A DNA stretch of 64,000 nucleotides from assembly GCA_019009955.1 (NCBI GenBank), contig CM032230.1, positions 111,033,001 to 111,097,000 of the forward strand, given 5' to 3'. Below the pieces are notes generated by a model. The model saw nothing but the letters and a program-made list of their open reading frames with translations. It was not told where the DNA came from and did no database searches. The stretch comes from Riptortus pedestris (lineage: Eukaryota > Arthropoda > Insecta > Hemiptera > Alydidae). Shown here in pieces: positions 32,819 to 43,893 of the stretch. Within the stretch, counting starts at the first letter, position 1. Each line of letters opens with the position of its first letter. The translations under genes were made by a program, and so were the position numbers.

Positions 32819-34112
32819 AAAATTGATTGAATGTAATCTTTATAAACATTTGATTCAGTTTTTAATTATAGTTGAGCTTTTTGTCCCCAAAGTCCTAACT
32901 TTGGGTAATTGTAAATAAAAAAAAGATAAAAAGATTTTCTGGAAGGGAACTTCTGTAAGATCTTTCATAATTTTTAGGTTAGTTTATAACAGAATGATGA
33001 TTCATGAATGAGTTATGAAATATAAATTAGTCTACTAAAATGGTTTCTAATTAACATAGTTAAAAAAGAAATATTGAGCTGCTTACGTGATTTAAATCGA
33101 TTGACACGAAAATAGTAATTTCATTTTCATTCTGTTTCTATTTCTAATTCAACTTCCTGCGTGACTTATTTACCTTGTATTGCATAATGAAATTATGTTT
33201 GAGGTTTTCTTTTAACATAAATATGTAATTATTCGAATTCACGTCATCAATTACAAGAATGAAGTGAGACTAACACAACATGCGTATATAATATGGTTAC
33301 ATAATTACTATTAGTGCTCCTAGTATACATTAATGGACGGCACAATATATTATGAATGAGAAAACGAAATTTTCGTAGAAACAATCTATTTTGTATGATA
33401 ATGTCATAGTTTTAGCCATTTGCCAATTATATATGTTTTAATGTGTTTTAAATTTTCAATCTTCTTAGAAATTATAAATACATGTTAATTAGTTAGTTGA
33501 AATACATAATAATAGCCTATTATACTCCGTGAATAAATAATTTATTCGGCATAGTAAATCTGTATTCTTTGTATAATTAATGAGAAGCTCTAACGGGGGT
33601 AATGAATTAAATTAAATTAAATTATAGTTTCAACTTTATGGCTGATGTTTCGTGGAATAACCTAAATAAATTATCATAACTACCGGAGGCATTCATTATT
33701 TATCTTAAAATATATAACACTATTTCTTATTCATGGTCGACTTATCTTTAACCAGTATCACTAATGCAAGGTGCTTAAACAGGAACCATCAATTAATTTA
33801 TACAAAATCATCAAAATTATGAGAAAAAATTATGCAACATGTGGATCTCGGACAAGCCGAGTTTTTGGATATTAAACAGGTGTTTTAATTTTTTATTTCT
33901 TTATGAAGACTTATTAACTAATGTTAGAAACATAATCTGTTGTCATAAGAATAAATTTTGGTTACTTTTTGTCTGCCATGATTCAGCTGTGACAGGTTTT
34001 CCGCAATAAGATTTAGTCGGTCCACAAAGGCCTCTTGGAATTGAGGGTAGCATCAACTGTTACGAGAAATTTTAAAACATCGAAAATGTATAAAACATAT
34101 GTTTAATATATT
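32819..34112. other. No recognisable feature
   Basis: 1.3 kb of AT-rich sequence without supported repeats, ORFs or RNA genes. One of the longest TE-free stretches visible here. Confidence 0.5.
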
Positions 34113-34585
34113 CGGCATGCAGGGCTACGTAAACTAAACAGATTGGCTTTATGCTAGAATGGCATACAGGTCATCCTCTTCTCACCATCAATTCTATACT
34201 TCTTCGATATTAAGAAGCCTAAGTAAAAGGAAATTGCAATGTACAATAAAAATGAGATTTTTAGTGACTCTTTTACATCCTGTAAAAATAAGACAATTTT
34301 AAATTAGAGGTTTATTGAAGGCTGCAAAATGAAAATACACAAATATAGTTAATTTTTCGAAATAAATACAAAGCACATTAGACAATTGTAGAAAATTAAA
34401 TGTTACACAAGATGTGTATGTTTCTTTAACATTTTTTTATTCGGCTCTTAATAAAGGAGATATTTTGAATTTTCGAATTTCCACCCCGTTATACCCCCAA
34501 TCCCTTTTTTGACGAAAATAATCACTCACTGACGGCCATGATTTTTAGTTTTGAATGATACGGTTAAATAACGGTAGGGTATATC
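34113..34585 (-). mobile_element. HLR fragment, minus strand, old
   Basis: GGCATGCAGGGCTACGTAAAC and CTAAACAGATTGGC retain the 3' hairpin area. TTTATTGAAGGCTGCAAAATG and GGAGATATTTTGAATTTTCG follow. Strongly diverged. Confidence 0.65.
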
Positions 34586-35056
34586 TATATGGGATACATT
34601 AAATAAAGATTTATGACTCCAGAACTTAAAATCTTAATTGATTACGTCATTACGTCAACATGCATGTATCCCGAATAATAAAGGGCCCATGGAAACAATA
34701 TTTGGAATTTAATCCTAGAATTAAGTGGCTCAAGTTATAACAAGTTATTAGGACATGAGTAGGACTGGGTGATTATTGAAGGCGACAATTTATATTATAG
34801 GAAATATGCACATAACAACATTTATAAACAATTAAATTTACATTATGATTAGTTTTTTACACATTTCAATTAGACATATAATAACGGAGAAATTTTGAAT
34901 TTTCAAAATTCTCCTCCTCGAACCCCTCCCTCCCCCCATGTCTGATTTTAGCGTTAACGGACTTGATTTTTTAGTTTGACATTAAACGATTATATATCGA
35001 GTTTGATAACGATAAACCAATAATTGAGTCCAATAAATCGGTAAAATATAAGTATA

Positions 35057-35114
<58 letters not shown>

Positions 35115-35176
35115 GAACAGACCTCATTTTTTTCATCTCCTGAGTAGAATCGATAGCCATTTGAGGAAATTTATCC
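34586..35176 (-). mobile_element. HLR, long form, minus strand, diverged
   Basis: Long-module remnants (AACAATATTTGGAATTTAATCC), GAGAAATTTTGAATTTTC, a C-run, the AT tract at 35059-35109 and GACCTCATTTTTTTCATCTCC. The extreme 5' end is absent. Confidence 0.75.
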
Positions 35177-35668
35177 TGAATAACCTCCCTACGGGAAGCG
35201 TCTGAAATGTAGTCAAACTGGTCTGCCAACCTCTCACCGGAAAGAAAACCTATTACCGAAATATATCAGAATATAACCTATTAATTTTATTGAAAATTAT
35301 TTACGCTATCTAGGACTGTAATTTATAGAGAATCAGAATAATTTTTGCCTCAATCAATCACTTTTTAGTAGTCCAAGAACTTAAGGGGGGAGGGGGGGGG
35401 GAGTTCACCAGAACATATTTGCATGTATATTAAAGGTCTCTTGATAACAATATTTGGTATTTAACCTTCGAATAAAGTAGTTTATTATATAACAGAGTAC
35501 TGTTTATGTAACATGAGTAGAAGCGGGGGTCTGCTGTATGCTGGAAACTGAAATATGTGAATATCTAGGTTAATATTAAATATAAAGAATAAATGTATAA
35601 AACAATATTTATAGTACATTTAATTTGCAATAAGATTGATTTCATACAATTTTTCGATCGGACGTATT
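35177..35668 (-). mobile_element. HLR long-module fragment, minus strand
   Basis: CCGAAATATATCAGAATATAACC through TAGTAGTCCAAGAACTTAAGG, a G-run, and GATTGATTTCATACAATTTTTCG. No termini. Confidence 0.75.
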
Positions 35669-35831
35669 GTCCATGCCTCCATTTTTTAGGCATACTTCTA
35701 GCTTCCTCAGGGACCGATTTTGATTGTGCTTGATCCGGAGTTATAAATGAGCTAAGCGTTTTCATTAAATGAACGTAAACAAAGTAGAAAAACATTTTCC
35801 AGCGGTGGTAAGGGAATCTATTGTACGTAAA

Positions 35832-35947
35832 ATATATGCTGAGCCACTCTCGGCTAATTAATTTGAGTAAATGTAAATCAGAGAATCACTTTCATTGAAA
35901 TGAAATGAAGAAGAGAAAATTAATAACCCTCAGAGAGAGCGAGAGAG
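35832..35947. repeat. 116-bp direct repeat, left copy, flanking the CR1-like LINE
   Basis: It matches 37172-37287 at 113 of 116 positions by eye. All three differences fall in GAGCCACTCTCGG versus GAGTCAAACTCGG. The LINE lies exactly between the two copies, so they look like an exceptionally long target-site duplication. Confidence 0.85.
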
Positions 35948-37171
35948 GGGGAGAGAGATAGATAGATAGATAGATACTTTTATTGTCATAGGACCAATGG
36001 TCCTCTCTTACAGACAATAGTCATGTATGTTTACTATAAATTGGTTACTACTACTATAAATTAAACTAAACTACTTATAAGATAAATTAAAACTTATCCA
36101 AAAAACATAAAGATACTATATGTATATATAAAACTAATGTACAAAAAACTAAAAATATAAATAAAACTAATATACACATGTCATATCCCCATCTCGGTCG
36201 TTAGGAAATGATTAATGCAGGCCTTTCGGAATGATGATGATGCTTTTATTTCTTGAGGTAAGGCATTCAGCTCTCTTGACGCAACAGCAGAGAATGATTG
36301 GCGAAATATGTTGGTTCTGCAGGCTGTCAGTTTGAAATTATTTCCCAATCTTTCACTATTCATGGGAATAAAACCCTCATAAAGATTTTTGGGTACTCCG
36401 AAATGCAAGATTTTCTTTGAAAGGTATAGTATATTTAACCGCCGATACACCTTAGACGTGAGCCATTTCAGAGCTTTCATGTATGATGTTATGTGCTCAT
36501 CTCTCTTAGCATTGAATATATATCTGATTGCTGAATTAAATGCTCTCTGAATTTTTATGTCTTCAGTAGATGTAATATCTATATAAACGGAGTCGCAGTA
36601 CCACATTAATGGCAAAATTAGGCTGGATACCAGTTTTATCTTGATTTCTATTGGGACAAAGTTTTTATATTTTATTAAAGGATGTAATGATTTTCTTATT
36701 TTGTTAGCTACCGAAGCTGCTTGATCCTGCCATGAGAGATTGCTGTTAAATATTACGCCAAGTATACACATTTTTTCACTCTTTTCAATAACCTGCTCAT
36801 TTATTGTTATTGAAAGTCTAGGCTGTTTAATTTTTTTTAATATTTTTGGGGTACCAATCAGTAGCCACTTGGTTTTTTTGGTGTTTAGTGTTAATGAATT
36901 TTTTGAGCACCAATCTGTAATCCTCTTTAAGTCCTCATTTATTCTTATTAAAAGTTCTTTTGCATTTTCCGGAGCACCCGAAAGCCATATGCTAACGTCA
37001 TCTGCGTATAAATGAATGTTGCTGTGTAGAACACAGGATGTTATATCATTTATATATATTGAAAACAGAAGTGGCCCCAATACCGAACCTTGTGGTACTC
37101 CTGATTTATTTACGGCCCAGTTAGAAAAAATGTTTTTTAATTTAACTTTTTGCCTACGATTTTCTAAAAAT
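35948..37171 (-). mobile_element. CR1-like LINE, 5'-truncated, young
   Basis: The minus-strand element's 3' end is at about 35948, with a (TATC)n tail next to GACAATAAAAG. The 3' UTR is about 230 bp and is followed by an uninterrupted RT fragment up to the truncated 5' end at 37171. The 116-bp direct repeats abut both ends. No RNase H and no terminal Cys/His knuckle are present, in line with the CR1/L2 group rather than I/R1. Confidence 0.88.
36181..37170 (-). pseudogene. CR1-like LINE reverse transcriptase, C-terminal 330 codons, open
   Basis: The open frame reads from IFLENRRQKVKL through GVPQGSVLGPLLF (RT block B), HLYADDVSIWL (catalytic YADD), LTLNTKKTKWLLIG, a thumb region with LGVIFNSNLSWQDQ, and a C-terminal domain ending INHFLTTEMGI. 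Intact proteins of this class run about 900 residues with an N-terminal endonuclease; that part and the first RT blocks are lost by 5' truncation. The first Met in the remaining frame (37080) is internal. No stop or frameshift is visible over 990 bp, so the insertion is recent. Non-functional because it is truncated. Confidence 0.9.
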
Positions 37172-37280
37172 ATATATGCTGAGTCAAACTCGGCTAATTA
37201 ATTTGAGTAAATGTAAATCAGAGAATCACTTTCATTGAAATGAAATGAAGAAGAGAAAATTAATAACCCTCAGAGAGAGC

Positions 37281-37287
<7 letters not shown>
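37172..37287. repeat. 116-bp direct repeat, right copy
   Basis: Right-hand partner of 35832-35947. It continues into a long (AG)n tract, while the left copy continues into a short AG and GATA stretch that forms the LINE tail. Confidence 0.85.

Positions 37288-37375
<88 letters not shown>
37264..37375. repeat. (AG)n microsatellite
   Basis: About 110 bp of GA dinucleotides with a few C and T interruptions. Confidence 0.95.
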
Positions 37376-37376
<1 letters not shown>

Positions 37377-37799
37377 CGTAATCTTTGGACTTTATGTTCT
37401 CTTAGAGCCATTAAAGAGGCTTAAAAACAATCCCATTCAATTTGGTTCATATCCTAAGGCAACATGGCGGATCTTAAGAGCCTACTAAGCTCCTTAGTTT
37501 GAATAGTTTTACCAGAAGAGCAGAACCGTTATAAAATCTTGTACAAACAACAGTAATGGATTTACTACATTTTGTTTCTCCTCTCAGAATACAGCTGTCC
37601 TTCATACTGCTTGTAAATGAATAACATAATATCATGTAAAAAATAACATTTTTTTCCCATTTAATATGATAAACAATCATTTTGAAGGGAACGGAAATGT
37701 AACGGTACAGAAGTACTTGTACTAGAGTACATGCAGTTCGTAAACCTATTTACATTGTATATTGAAGAACAATATGCCTGGTCTTTCGAGGATTGTTTT
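37376..37799. other. No recognisable feature
   Basis: Non-coding. The 68-codon minus frame at 37474-37680 shows no family features. Confidence 0.45.
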
Positions 37800-37810
37800 C
37801 TGATATATTT

Positions 37811-38029
37811 TATTATTTATTAACGTGAACTTTCTGCAACTAAGACTAATTGGGACGGGTTATCTACAGGTTACCACCATTTTCTAGCCAGGGTGGGACT
37901 AAGGATGTTATTTAATGAATTCCGTCACTAAATAATTTCCTTTGCCCAGGCGAGACTCGAATTCGCCTCTCTAGGTTTACCATGTGAGATGAATGGCAAC
38001 GCTTTAACTCGCATGGCTAACCTGAGCCC
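37811..38029 (-). mobile_element. tRNA-derived SINE, full length
   Basis: Minus strand: GGGGCTCAGGTTAGCCATGC (A-box), GGCGAATTCGAGTCTCG (B-box region), GTGACGGAATTCATT, GGTAACCTGTAGATAACCCG and ACGTTAATAAATAAT. CTGATATATTT lies on both sides (37800-37810 and 38030-38040), a perfect 11-bp duplication. Confidence 0.93.
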
Positions 38030-38090
38030 CTGATATATTTCAGTATCAGGTAATTGATTTGAGAAAGGTGAAGGTGAATTTCTATTTAAT

Positions 38091-38165
38091 AAAAAAATCC
38101 GTGACGCTGGGACCGCGTAAACTAAACAGATTTCTGACCAGCTGGTATAACACCTGTGTGATCTC
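38091..38165 (-). mobile_element. HLR 3'-end fragment, minus strand
   Basis: AAAAAAATCCGTGACGCTGGG, CGCGTAAACTAAACAGATTTC only. It sits 34 bp before a full plus-strand copy. Confidence 0.75.
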
Positions 38166-38198
38166 ATTACATATTCTCTCTTTCTATGTTATATTTTT

Positions 38199-38321
38199 TT
38201 TTAGCAGATTTCCCTTAAAGGAAATCAGCTATTGAGGTCGTAATCATGACGCGATTTTCGAAAAATATTTTCAAATGACCATCGATCCTACCCAGGAGAT
38301 GACGAAAATGAGGTCCATTCA

Positions 38322-38388
<67 letters not shown>

Positions 38389-39169
38389 GTTGCCGCTCAA
38401 GCGTTTGCAATTTTTGTTTGATCGTTACCAAACTCAATATTTAAACGTTTTATGTGAAAAGACAGATCATGATCGTTAATGGCTGAAATCAGACCAGTGG
38501 GAGGGGGGTATAGAGGGGGGATTTTTGAAAATTTTCCGTTTATATAGGATCAAAAAATTGTAAAGAATCAATCTTATTGCAAATTAAATGTACTACAAAT
38601 GTTGTTATATACATTTGTTCTTTATCTTGGATATTAACCGAGATATCTGGATTTTTTAGTTTTCAGCCTTCAGCAAACCCCTACTTCTACTCATGTTACA
38701 TTAACATTGCTCAGTTATGAAATAGACCACATTATTCAAAGTTTAAATACCATGAATTGTTTTCAAGATACCTGTATTATACGAGATAAAAACAAATATG
38801 TTATGACTCCCCCCCCCCTCAACTTCTTAAGTTCTTGGACTACTAAAATGTGATTGATTGAGGCAAAAATTATTCTGATCCATTATAAATGATATAGTTT
38901 TAGATATAGTAAATAGTTTTCAATAAAATTAATTTGTTATATTCTGATATATTTCAGTAATTGTTTTTTGTTTCCTGAGAGAAGTTGGCACATCTGTTTG
39001 TTTACGTTTCAGGCGCTTCCCGTCTGGAGGTTTCTTATTATCGTTTGTATTTATTCACTTGATGTTGACTGACGGTGCTATTGTGTTACAAGTATGTAGA
39101 TTTATCTATTGTTAAACTTCACGTGGGAAATCTGCTTAGTTTACGCAGCCCCTGCGCGACGGACTTTTG
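38199..39169 (+). mobile_element. HLR, long form, full length
   Basis: It runs from TTTTAGCAGATTTCCCTTAAAGG to the hairpin ACGCAGCCCCTGCGC and GACGGACTTTTG, with the AT tract at 38322-38386 and the complete long module. Together with 23752 it is the best model of the long form. The minus-strand poly Tyr-Ile frame is an AT-tract artefact. Confidence 0.93.
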
Positions 39170-39671
39170 TAACATAGAAATAGAGAATATCTGGTGAGAT
39201 GATATCACAAGTGAGTTGAACATCTCCTCAGACATTGTGACAGACTTGTTTTCTCATAGTGCGACACTATATCTCAACTTCACCAACTCTTTCGACCAGA
39301 GACTTTTACCTTCATGAATTTAACTCACTGATTTATGATTTAGGAAGGAAGGCAGCAAACTAGTAATTAATGGCTATGGATTTAGAATTGTTAACAATAA
39401 AACAAATAAACAGAGAGAATGTTAGAGACAAGCAAAGGTATAAAGCAGTGTCTCGGATAGATTGTAGAGGGAGCCACGGAGGCCCGATCCGTCATCCAGT
39501 GCCTCTGATTAAACTCAACTCACTGTGTCTTTGTCACAGCAATCTTAGTTACCGCTACAACTAACATTTCGCCAATGGCTTTACTGGACAGGACAACTGG
39601 TTTAGTTTTGCTTTTTGTTGTTTTAACAACATAAAACTGTCTTTCCTCACTACGGCCCCCTCTAAATCTAT
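39170..39671. other. No recognised gene
   Basis: A 64-codon plus frame (39370-39564) has no start context or domain I recognise. Composition is less AT-rich than the neighbours. The segment ends at the TTAA of a piggyBac-like element. Confidence 0.4.
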
Positions 39672-39883
39672 TTAACCTTCCAGTGGTAATATGTTGGGTC
39701 CCACAGACCCATAATCTCCTTTTTCGTCATAATTACACCCTTAAAAATTGTCTTATTGTTATAATATCTCATATAGCCTCTTTGGAGCTCCAGTCAAAAC
39801 CTGGCATGATTTCATTTATTGTTTACCCCCAATCAGTTATCAGCAGTCGTCCATTGAAGTGTGTCTAGGGGCCCACAGACCAA

Positions 39884-40123
39884 ATGGCTTCATCATCAGA
39901 ACTGGAAATTTTCGATCTAAATAAAGAAGGAGGCGTTACTAAACTTCATAAAATGTTAGAAGAAGAAGAAATGGCATTGAATGAAATTTTATTATCAACT
40001 GATGTTGAGAATACTGATCCTAATTATTGTAAAGTTTCTGATCACGATTCGGAGAGTGAAGAAGAGTATCATGTAAGTATTGTATTTATTTGCATTTATA
40101 ATCCTCAGTTAGCCACCAAATAA
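39884..40123 (+). pseudogene. piggyBac-like transposase N-terminal fragment
   Basis: 79 codons from ATGGCTTCATCATCAGAAC, about 210 bp inside the left end. The product is acidic (MLEEEEMALNEILL, HDSESEEEYH), typical of the unstructured N-terminus of piggyBac transposases. After the acidic stretch the DNA reads CATGTAAGTATTG, a good splice-donor match. Codons past it (VSIVFICIYNPQ) look intronic, so the true product may end or splice there. The DDD core is absent, so no activity is expected. Confidence 0.65.
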
Positions 40124-40195
40124 AAGTGATTGTTAAATTAATACTATTGTTAAATTGTAATTTTTAAATAATAGGTATTAAAAGTACCAGGGCCC

Positions 40196-40374
40196 TTGAT
40201 CAAAAGTATAGCGGCTCTACAGCACCGAAATTGCAGCCTCCTGAACCAAACCAGCGTGGGCGATGTGCTTATTGTAATGACATCAAAAGCAGATATTATT
40301 GTTTCAAATGTTATGTATATATATGCCTAAAACATGCAGATATGATTTGCCCTGATTGTGATAAAGATAATTAA
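40196..40374 (+). pseudogene. piggyBac-like transposase Cys-rich C-terminal domain
   Basis: In one frame: ALDQKYSGSTAPKLQPPEP, then Cys-x2-Cys (RCAYC), YYCFKC, YICLKHADMICPDC and a stop after KDN. The Cys/His spacing (CxxC, CxxC, CxxH, CxxC) is that of the zinc-binding C-terminal domain of piggyBac transposases. A junction at AAAAG/TATAGC would join it in phase to the N-terminal fragment; this is a possibility only. The core between them has been lost. Confidence 0.75.
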
Positions 40375-40799
40375 TTAATTAAATGTTTGAGTATACTATT
40401 TGAAAAATAAAAGATTTATATAAATTTCATACATTTTGTTTATTTTTAATTTTTCCTTCTGAGAACAGAACTTAGCATATTAAAATAGTTAATGAATTAC
40501 ATCAAGTTTTTTTAATTATTTACAACCAATTCCTACTTAGGAGATTTTTTATGGCATGGGTCTCTTGGACCCAACGTTACCACAGGCGAGGATTCTTTTC
40601 AAGTTACCACTGAAGGGCTAACGCTCAGCTGGTGGAATATGAAATACAACTCACTCAGTGGTGATTAGTATTTTTGTTAGGAAAAGAAAAATATATCAAA
40701 TAGCTCTTTAAAACCGAAAACAAATTTCATGTGAACTGCAAAATCAATACTCATAATGAGCACATGATAGAAACCGCTGAATCTTGGTTAAAATATATA

Positions 40800-41236
40800 A
40801 AGTTCGTCACGCAGGGGCTGCGTCAACTAAGCAGATTTCCCACGTGAAGTTATACAATAGAGAAATCTCCATACAAGAACCGAACAGTTACGGCAAAGGG
40901 CCAAACTAGCTTTTGGCGGGAAACTTAGTCATCCGTTGCGGCCCAAATTTAATAAAAATGCAAATATCTCGATTAATATTCAAGATAGAGAAGAAATGTA
41001 TAAAACAATATTTATAGTACATTAAATTTATAATAAGATTGGTTCTATACAATTTTTTAATCCGACGTATAGTAACGGAGATAGTTTGAATTTTCGAAAC
41101 TCCCCTCTCTAAACCCCCCCTCCCACTGGTCCGATTTCAGCCATTAACGAACTTGATCTGTCTTTTTGCATAAAACGTTTAAATATCGAGTTTGGTAACG
41201 ATCAAACAAAAATTGCGACAGCTAGAGCGTTAACAG

Positions 41237-41304
<68 letters not shown>

Positions 41305-41378
41305 GAACGGACATCATGGTCGTCATCGGGAGGATCGATGGACATTAGAAGAAAATTTTCGAAAATCGCGTCATGGGT
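40800..41378 (-). mobile_element. HLR, short form, minus strand, left arm of a head-to-head pair
   Basis: It runs from AGTTCGTCACGCAGGGGCTGC (inverted 3' end) through the short module and the AT tract (41239-41300) to AAATCGCGTCATGGGTA. The 5'-most about 35 bp are missing. Confidence 0.92.
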
Positions 41379-41379
41379 A

Positions 41380-41491
41380 TCCCTTAAATCAGCTATTGAG
41401 GTCGTACTCATGACGCGAATTTCGAAAATTTTCTTCAAATGTCCATCGATCCTCCCCAGGTGATGTCGAAAATGATGTCCTTTCAAAATTA

Positions 41492-41528
<37 letters not shown>

Positions 41529-41962
41529 CTGCTAACGCTCTGGCTGTCGCAATTTTTGTTTGATAGTTACCAAACTCGATATTTAAACGTTTTATGCAAA
41601 AAGACAGATCAAGTTCGTTAATGGCTGAAATCGGACCATTGGGGGGGGGGGTTAGAGGGGGGATTTTCGAAAAATCTCCGTTACCATACGTCGGATCAAA
41701 AAATTGTATAAAACCAATCTTATTGTAAATTAAATTTACTATAAATATTGTTCTATACATTTCTTCTCTATCTTGAATATTAACCGAGATATTTGCATTT
41801 TTATTAAATTTGGGCCGTAACGGACGACGGCGGGAGTTTCCCTCCAAAAGCTAGTTGGGTCCTTTGCCGTAACTGTTCGGCTCTCGTATGGAGATTTCTC
41901 TATTGTATAACTTCACGTGGGAAATCTGCTTAGTTTACGCAGCCCCTGCGTGACGGACTTTT
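41380..41962 (+). mobile_element. HLR, short form, plus strand, right arm of a head-to-head pair
   Basis: It starts at TCCCTTAAATCAGCTATTGAGG, directly next to the 5' end of the minus copy, and runs to ACGCAGCCCCTGCGT and GACGGACTTTTG. The AT tract is at 41487-41524. The two copies form an inverted repeat of about 1.16 kb. The 94-, 152- and 60-codon frames across it are repeat translations. Confidence 0.92.
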
Positions 41963-42106
41963 GTTACTTACATTCATTATGAGGTATTTTTTTAAGAATT
42001 GTATACAATATATTCTGATCAGAAGATGGAAGACGATGGTCAATGTGATACCAAAAATAAGTGTATCATTGACCAAAGGATCGCCTGAGCAGAATGGATC
42101 AGAGGG

Positions 42107-42237
42107 AATAATGATTCCCTTAGGGGGAATCAACTTTTGGGGTTGATCTCGTTATGCGAGCTTCAAATAATTTCCATGAATGTCCGTCTATCCTTCTTAG
42201 AAGAGGACGACAATGAGGTCAAATATAATGTTTTATA
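42107..42237 (+). mobile_element. HLR, left part of a copy split by two nested LINEs
   Basis: ATGATTCCCTTAGGGGGAATC, GTTGATCTCGTTATGCGAGC and AGAGGACGACAATGAGGTC end in a short AT stretch, where a LINE begins. It continues at about 44071. Confidence 0.8.
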
Positions 42238-42240
42238 TAT

Positions 42241-42603
42241 ATGTCAAAACTTTATTTAAATCTAGAAATCAGTAACTATATATGTAATAAGTCCAGCATT
42301 AATACTATAAGCCTCATAATGAAGGCTAGAGGGGAATTGTTAAATTTGAATTATACAATAGGTAGCTCAGAGAATCAATGGGTTTGTTCCCTCTGTAACA
42401 AAAATGAAATAGAAGATGCATACCATTTTATTGCTGCTTGCCCTGTGCTTAATCAGTTTAGAAAACAGTATTTTGGCACACCCATAATTAGCCACAATGA
42501 ATTTATTTTATTTTTAAATGGCAAGAATTGGCTTGCGCTGTATACATATTTGAGTGTTGCCCTACGTTATAGGAAATTGCTCATAGATGAGTATAATAAT
42601 TAG
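42241..42603 (+). pseudogene. LINE C ORF2 C-terminal fragment
   Basis: 120 codons, open: LIMKARGELLNLNYTIG, then a Cys/His knuckle (CSLCNKNEIEDAYHFIAAC; Cys-x2-Cys-x9-His-x4-Cys) and a tail LYTYLSVALRYRKLLIDEYNN-stop. The pattern 'K-ARG-LLNLN ... C-x2-C ... H-x4-C' is the usual end of non-LTR retrotransposon ORF2. Its knuckle spacing and tail differ from families A, B and D, so it is a separate lineage. The endonuclease and RT are lost by 5' truncation. Met 42241 is not a true start. Confidence 0.82.
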
Positions 42604-42760
42604 GTACACCAATATGTTCCTTTTCCTCTATTTAAATATGTATGTTTATGTAATGTAGTTTGCTTGCTTTTGCATTACTAAAGTATTTTATTATATAAAA
42701 GGCAGAGCTCAACAGACGGACTTATCAGTCCATGTTATATATCTTAGGTTTAATTATTAT

Positions 42761-43893
42761 TAAAACATAACATACAAACTATTACAAAACTCACACAGTC
42801 TTGATGAATTCAAACCAACTCCACCTTGGACAATTCAAGAAATATCTATAGATACAGGAATCACCAAACTCATAAACAAATCGTCCCAAGAGATCAACTA
42901 TTGGAAAATAAAGGAAGCTTTCATTAATAAAATAGAAAAATATCAACACCCAAAGATAATATACACTGATGGTTCGAAAATTACCGAGTCTTCCTCCTGC
43001 GCCTACTACGAAGAAAATGCCTGTCAAAAATTCAAACTCAACAAATTAACCAGCATCTATTCCGCCGAACTATTCGCAATTAAATTCGCTCTATATCATT
43101 TGCAACCACTCAACTCAAGAAAAAATCCTGATTTGCACTGACTCGTTGAGTGCCCTATTGAGTATCAAAGATGTATTCACAAACAACCCAATAGTAAAAA
43201 AATACAAAATCAAATACAAATGCTCCGAGAGCTAAAAAGGGCCGTCTACTTGATGTGGATTCCAAGCCACGTGGGAATAGATGGAAACGAAAAAGCAGAT
43301 TTAGCAGCCAGAGAAGCCCACCAACTCGACTCCATCACCCCAACAACAATTACATCTGCAGAACTCTACCAACCACTCAAAGAAGAAATTAATAAAAACT
43401 GGCAACACATGTGGAATGAAACCCAGAACAATAAATTAAAAACTATTAAAACCACTATCCGTCCATGGAAATATTCGACAAGAGACAACAGAAGAGATGA
43501 AGTTGTATTAGGAAGACTCCGAATTGGGCACACACGACTTACGCATGGCTATCTTATGACAAAAGATCAACCCCCGATTTGTGAGAAATGTAACACAGAA
43601 CTGACTATATATCACATATTAATGGAATGCTATAAGTATGCAGATATTAGAAACAAATACAATATTTCCAATAGTATAGAAGTGGCCCTTGGAGATGACC
43701 CGAAAGAACTCCATAAATTGTTTAATTTTGTAAAAAACACGAGTTTATACAAAGAAATTCAAAGTGCAATTGCTCGTATCCTTGTTTATATTGTTAAAAT
43801 GGCGATATGGATGAGGATACCAAAATGTGAATTATAAATATTACAGGGCGATGAACACCTGGTAGCCCTTAAACCCTATACAACAACAACAAC
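42761..43893 (+). mobile_element. LINE family D, RNase H-bearing, nested in LINE C
   Basis: AGGTTTAATTATTAT occurs on both sides (42746-42760 and 43894-43908), a perfect 15-bp target duplication. The element is 5'-truncated before RNase H and ends TACAACAACAACAAC, a (CAA)n tail. Confidence 0.93.
42945..43837 (+). pseudogene. LINE D RNase H domain and C-terminus, two frameshifts
   Basis: Blocks in order: KIIYTDGSKITESSS (first Asp), IYSAELFAIKFAL (Glu), and after a +1 shift near 43110 KILICTDSLSALLSI (second Asp). After another shift near 43215 the 205-codon open frame starts, with YLMWIPSHVGIDGNEKAD (RNase H end, His and final Asp), RRDEVVLGRLRIGHTRLTHG and the knuckle CEKCNTELTIYHILMEC. All RNase H active-site positions survive, but the reading frame does not. 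The domain belongs to I/R1-type LINEs. It shares RLRIGH-LTHG and knuckle spacing with family A. Confidence 0.9.

Larger units (their letters stand above)
39672..40621 (+). mobile_element. piggyBac-like element 2, internal-deletion derivative
   Basis: The left end TTAACCTTCCAGTGGTAA matches the inverted right end TTAGCCCTTCAGTGGTAA with two to three differences. Subterminal GTTGGGTCCCACAGACCCA recurs inverted as TGGGTCTCTTGGACCCAAC. It keeps the first codons of a transposase and its Cys-rich tail but not the catalytic core. At 0.95 kb it is well below autonomous length. The right TTAA has decayed to CTAA. Confidence 0.85.

Noticed and set aside
36740..37015. 91-codon plus-strand ORF
   Set aside because: It is antisense to the clearly recognisable reverse transcriptase on the minus strand.
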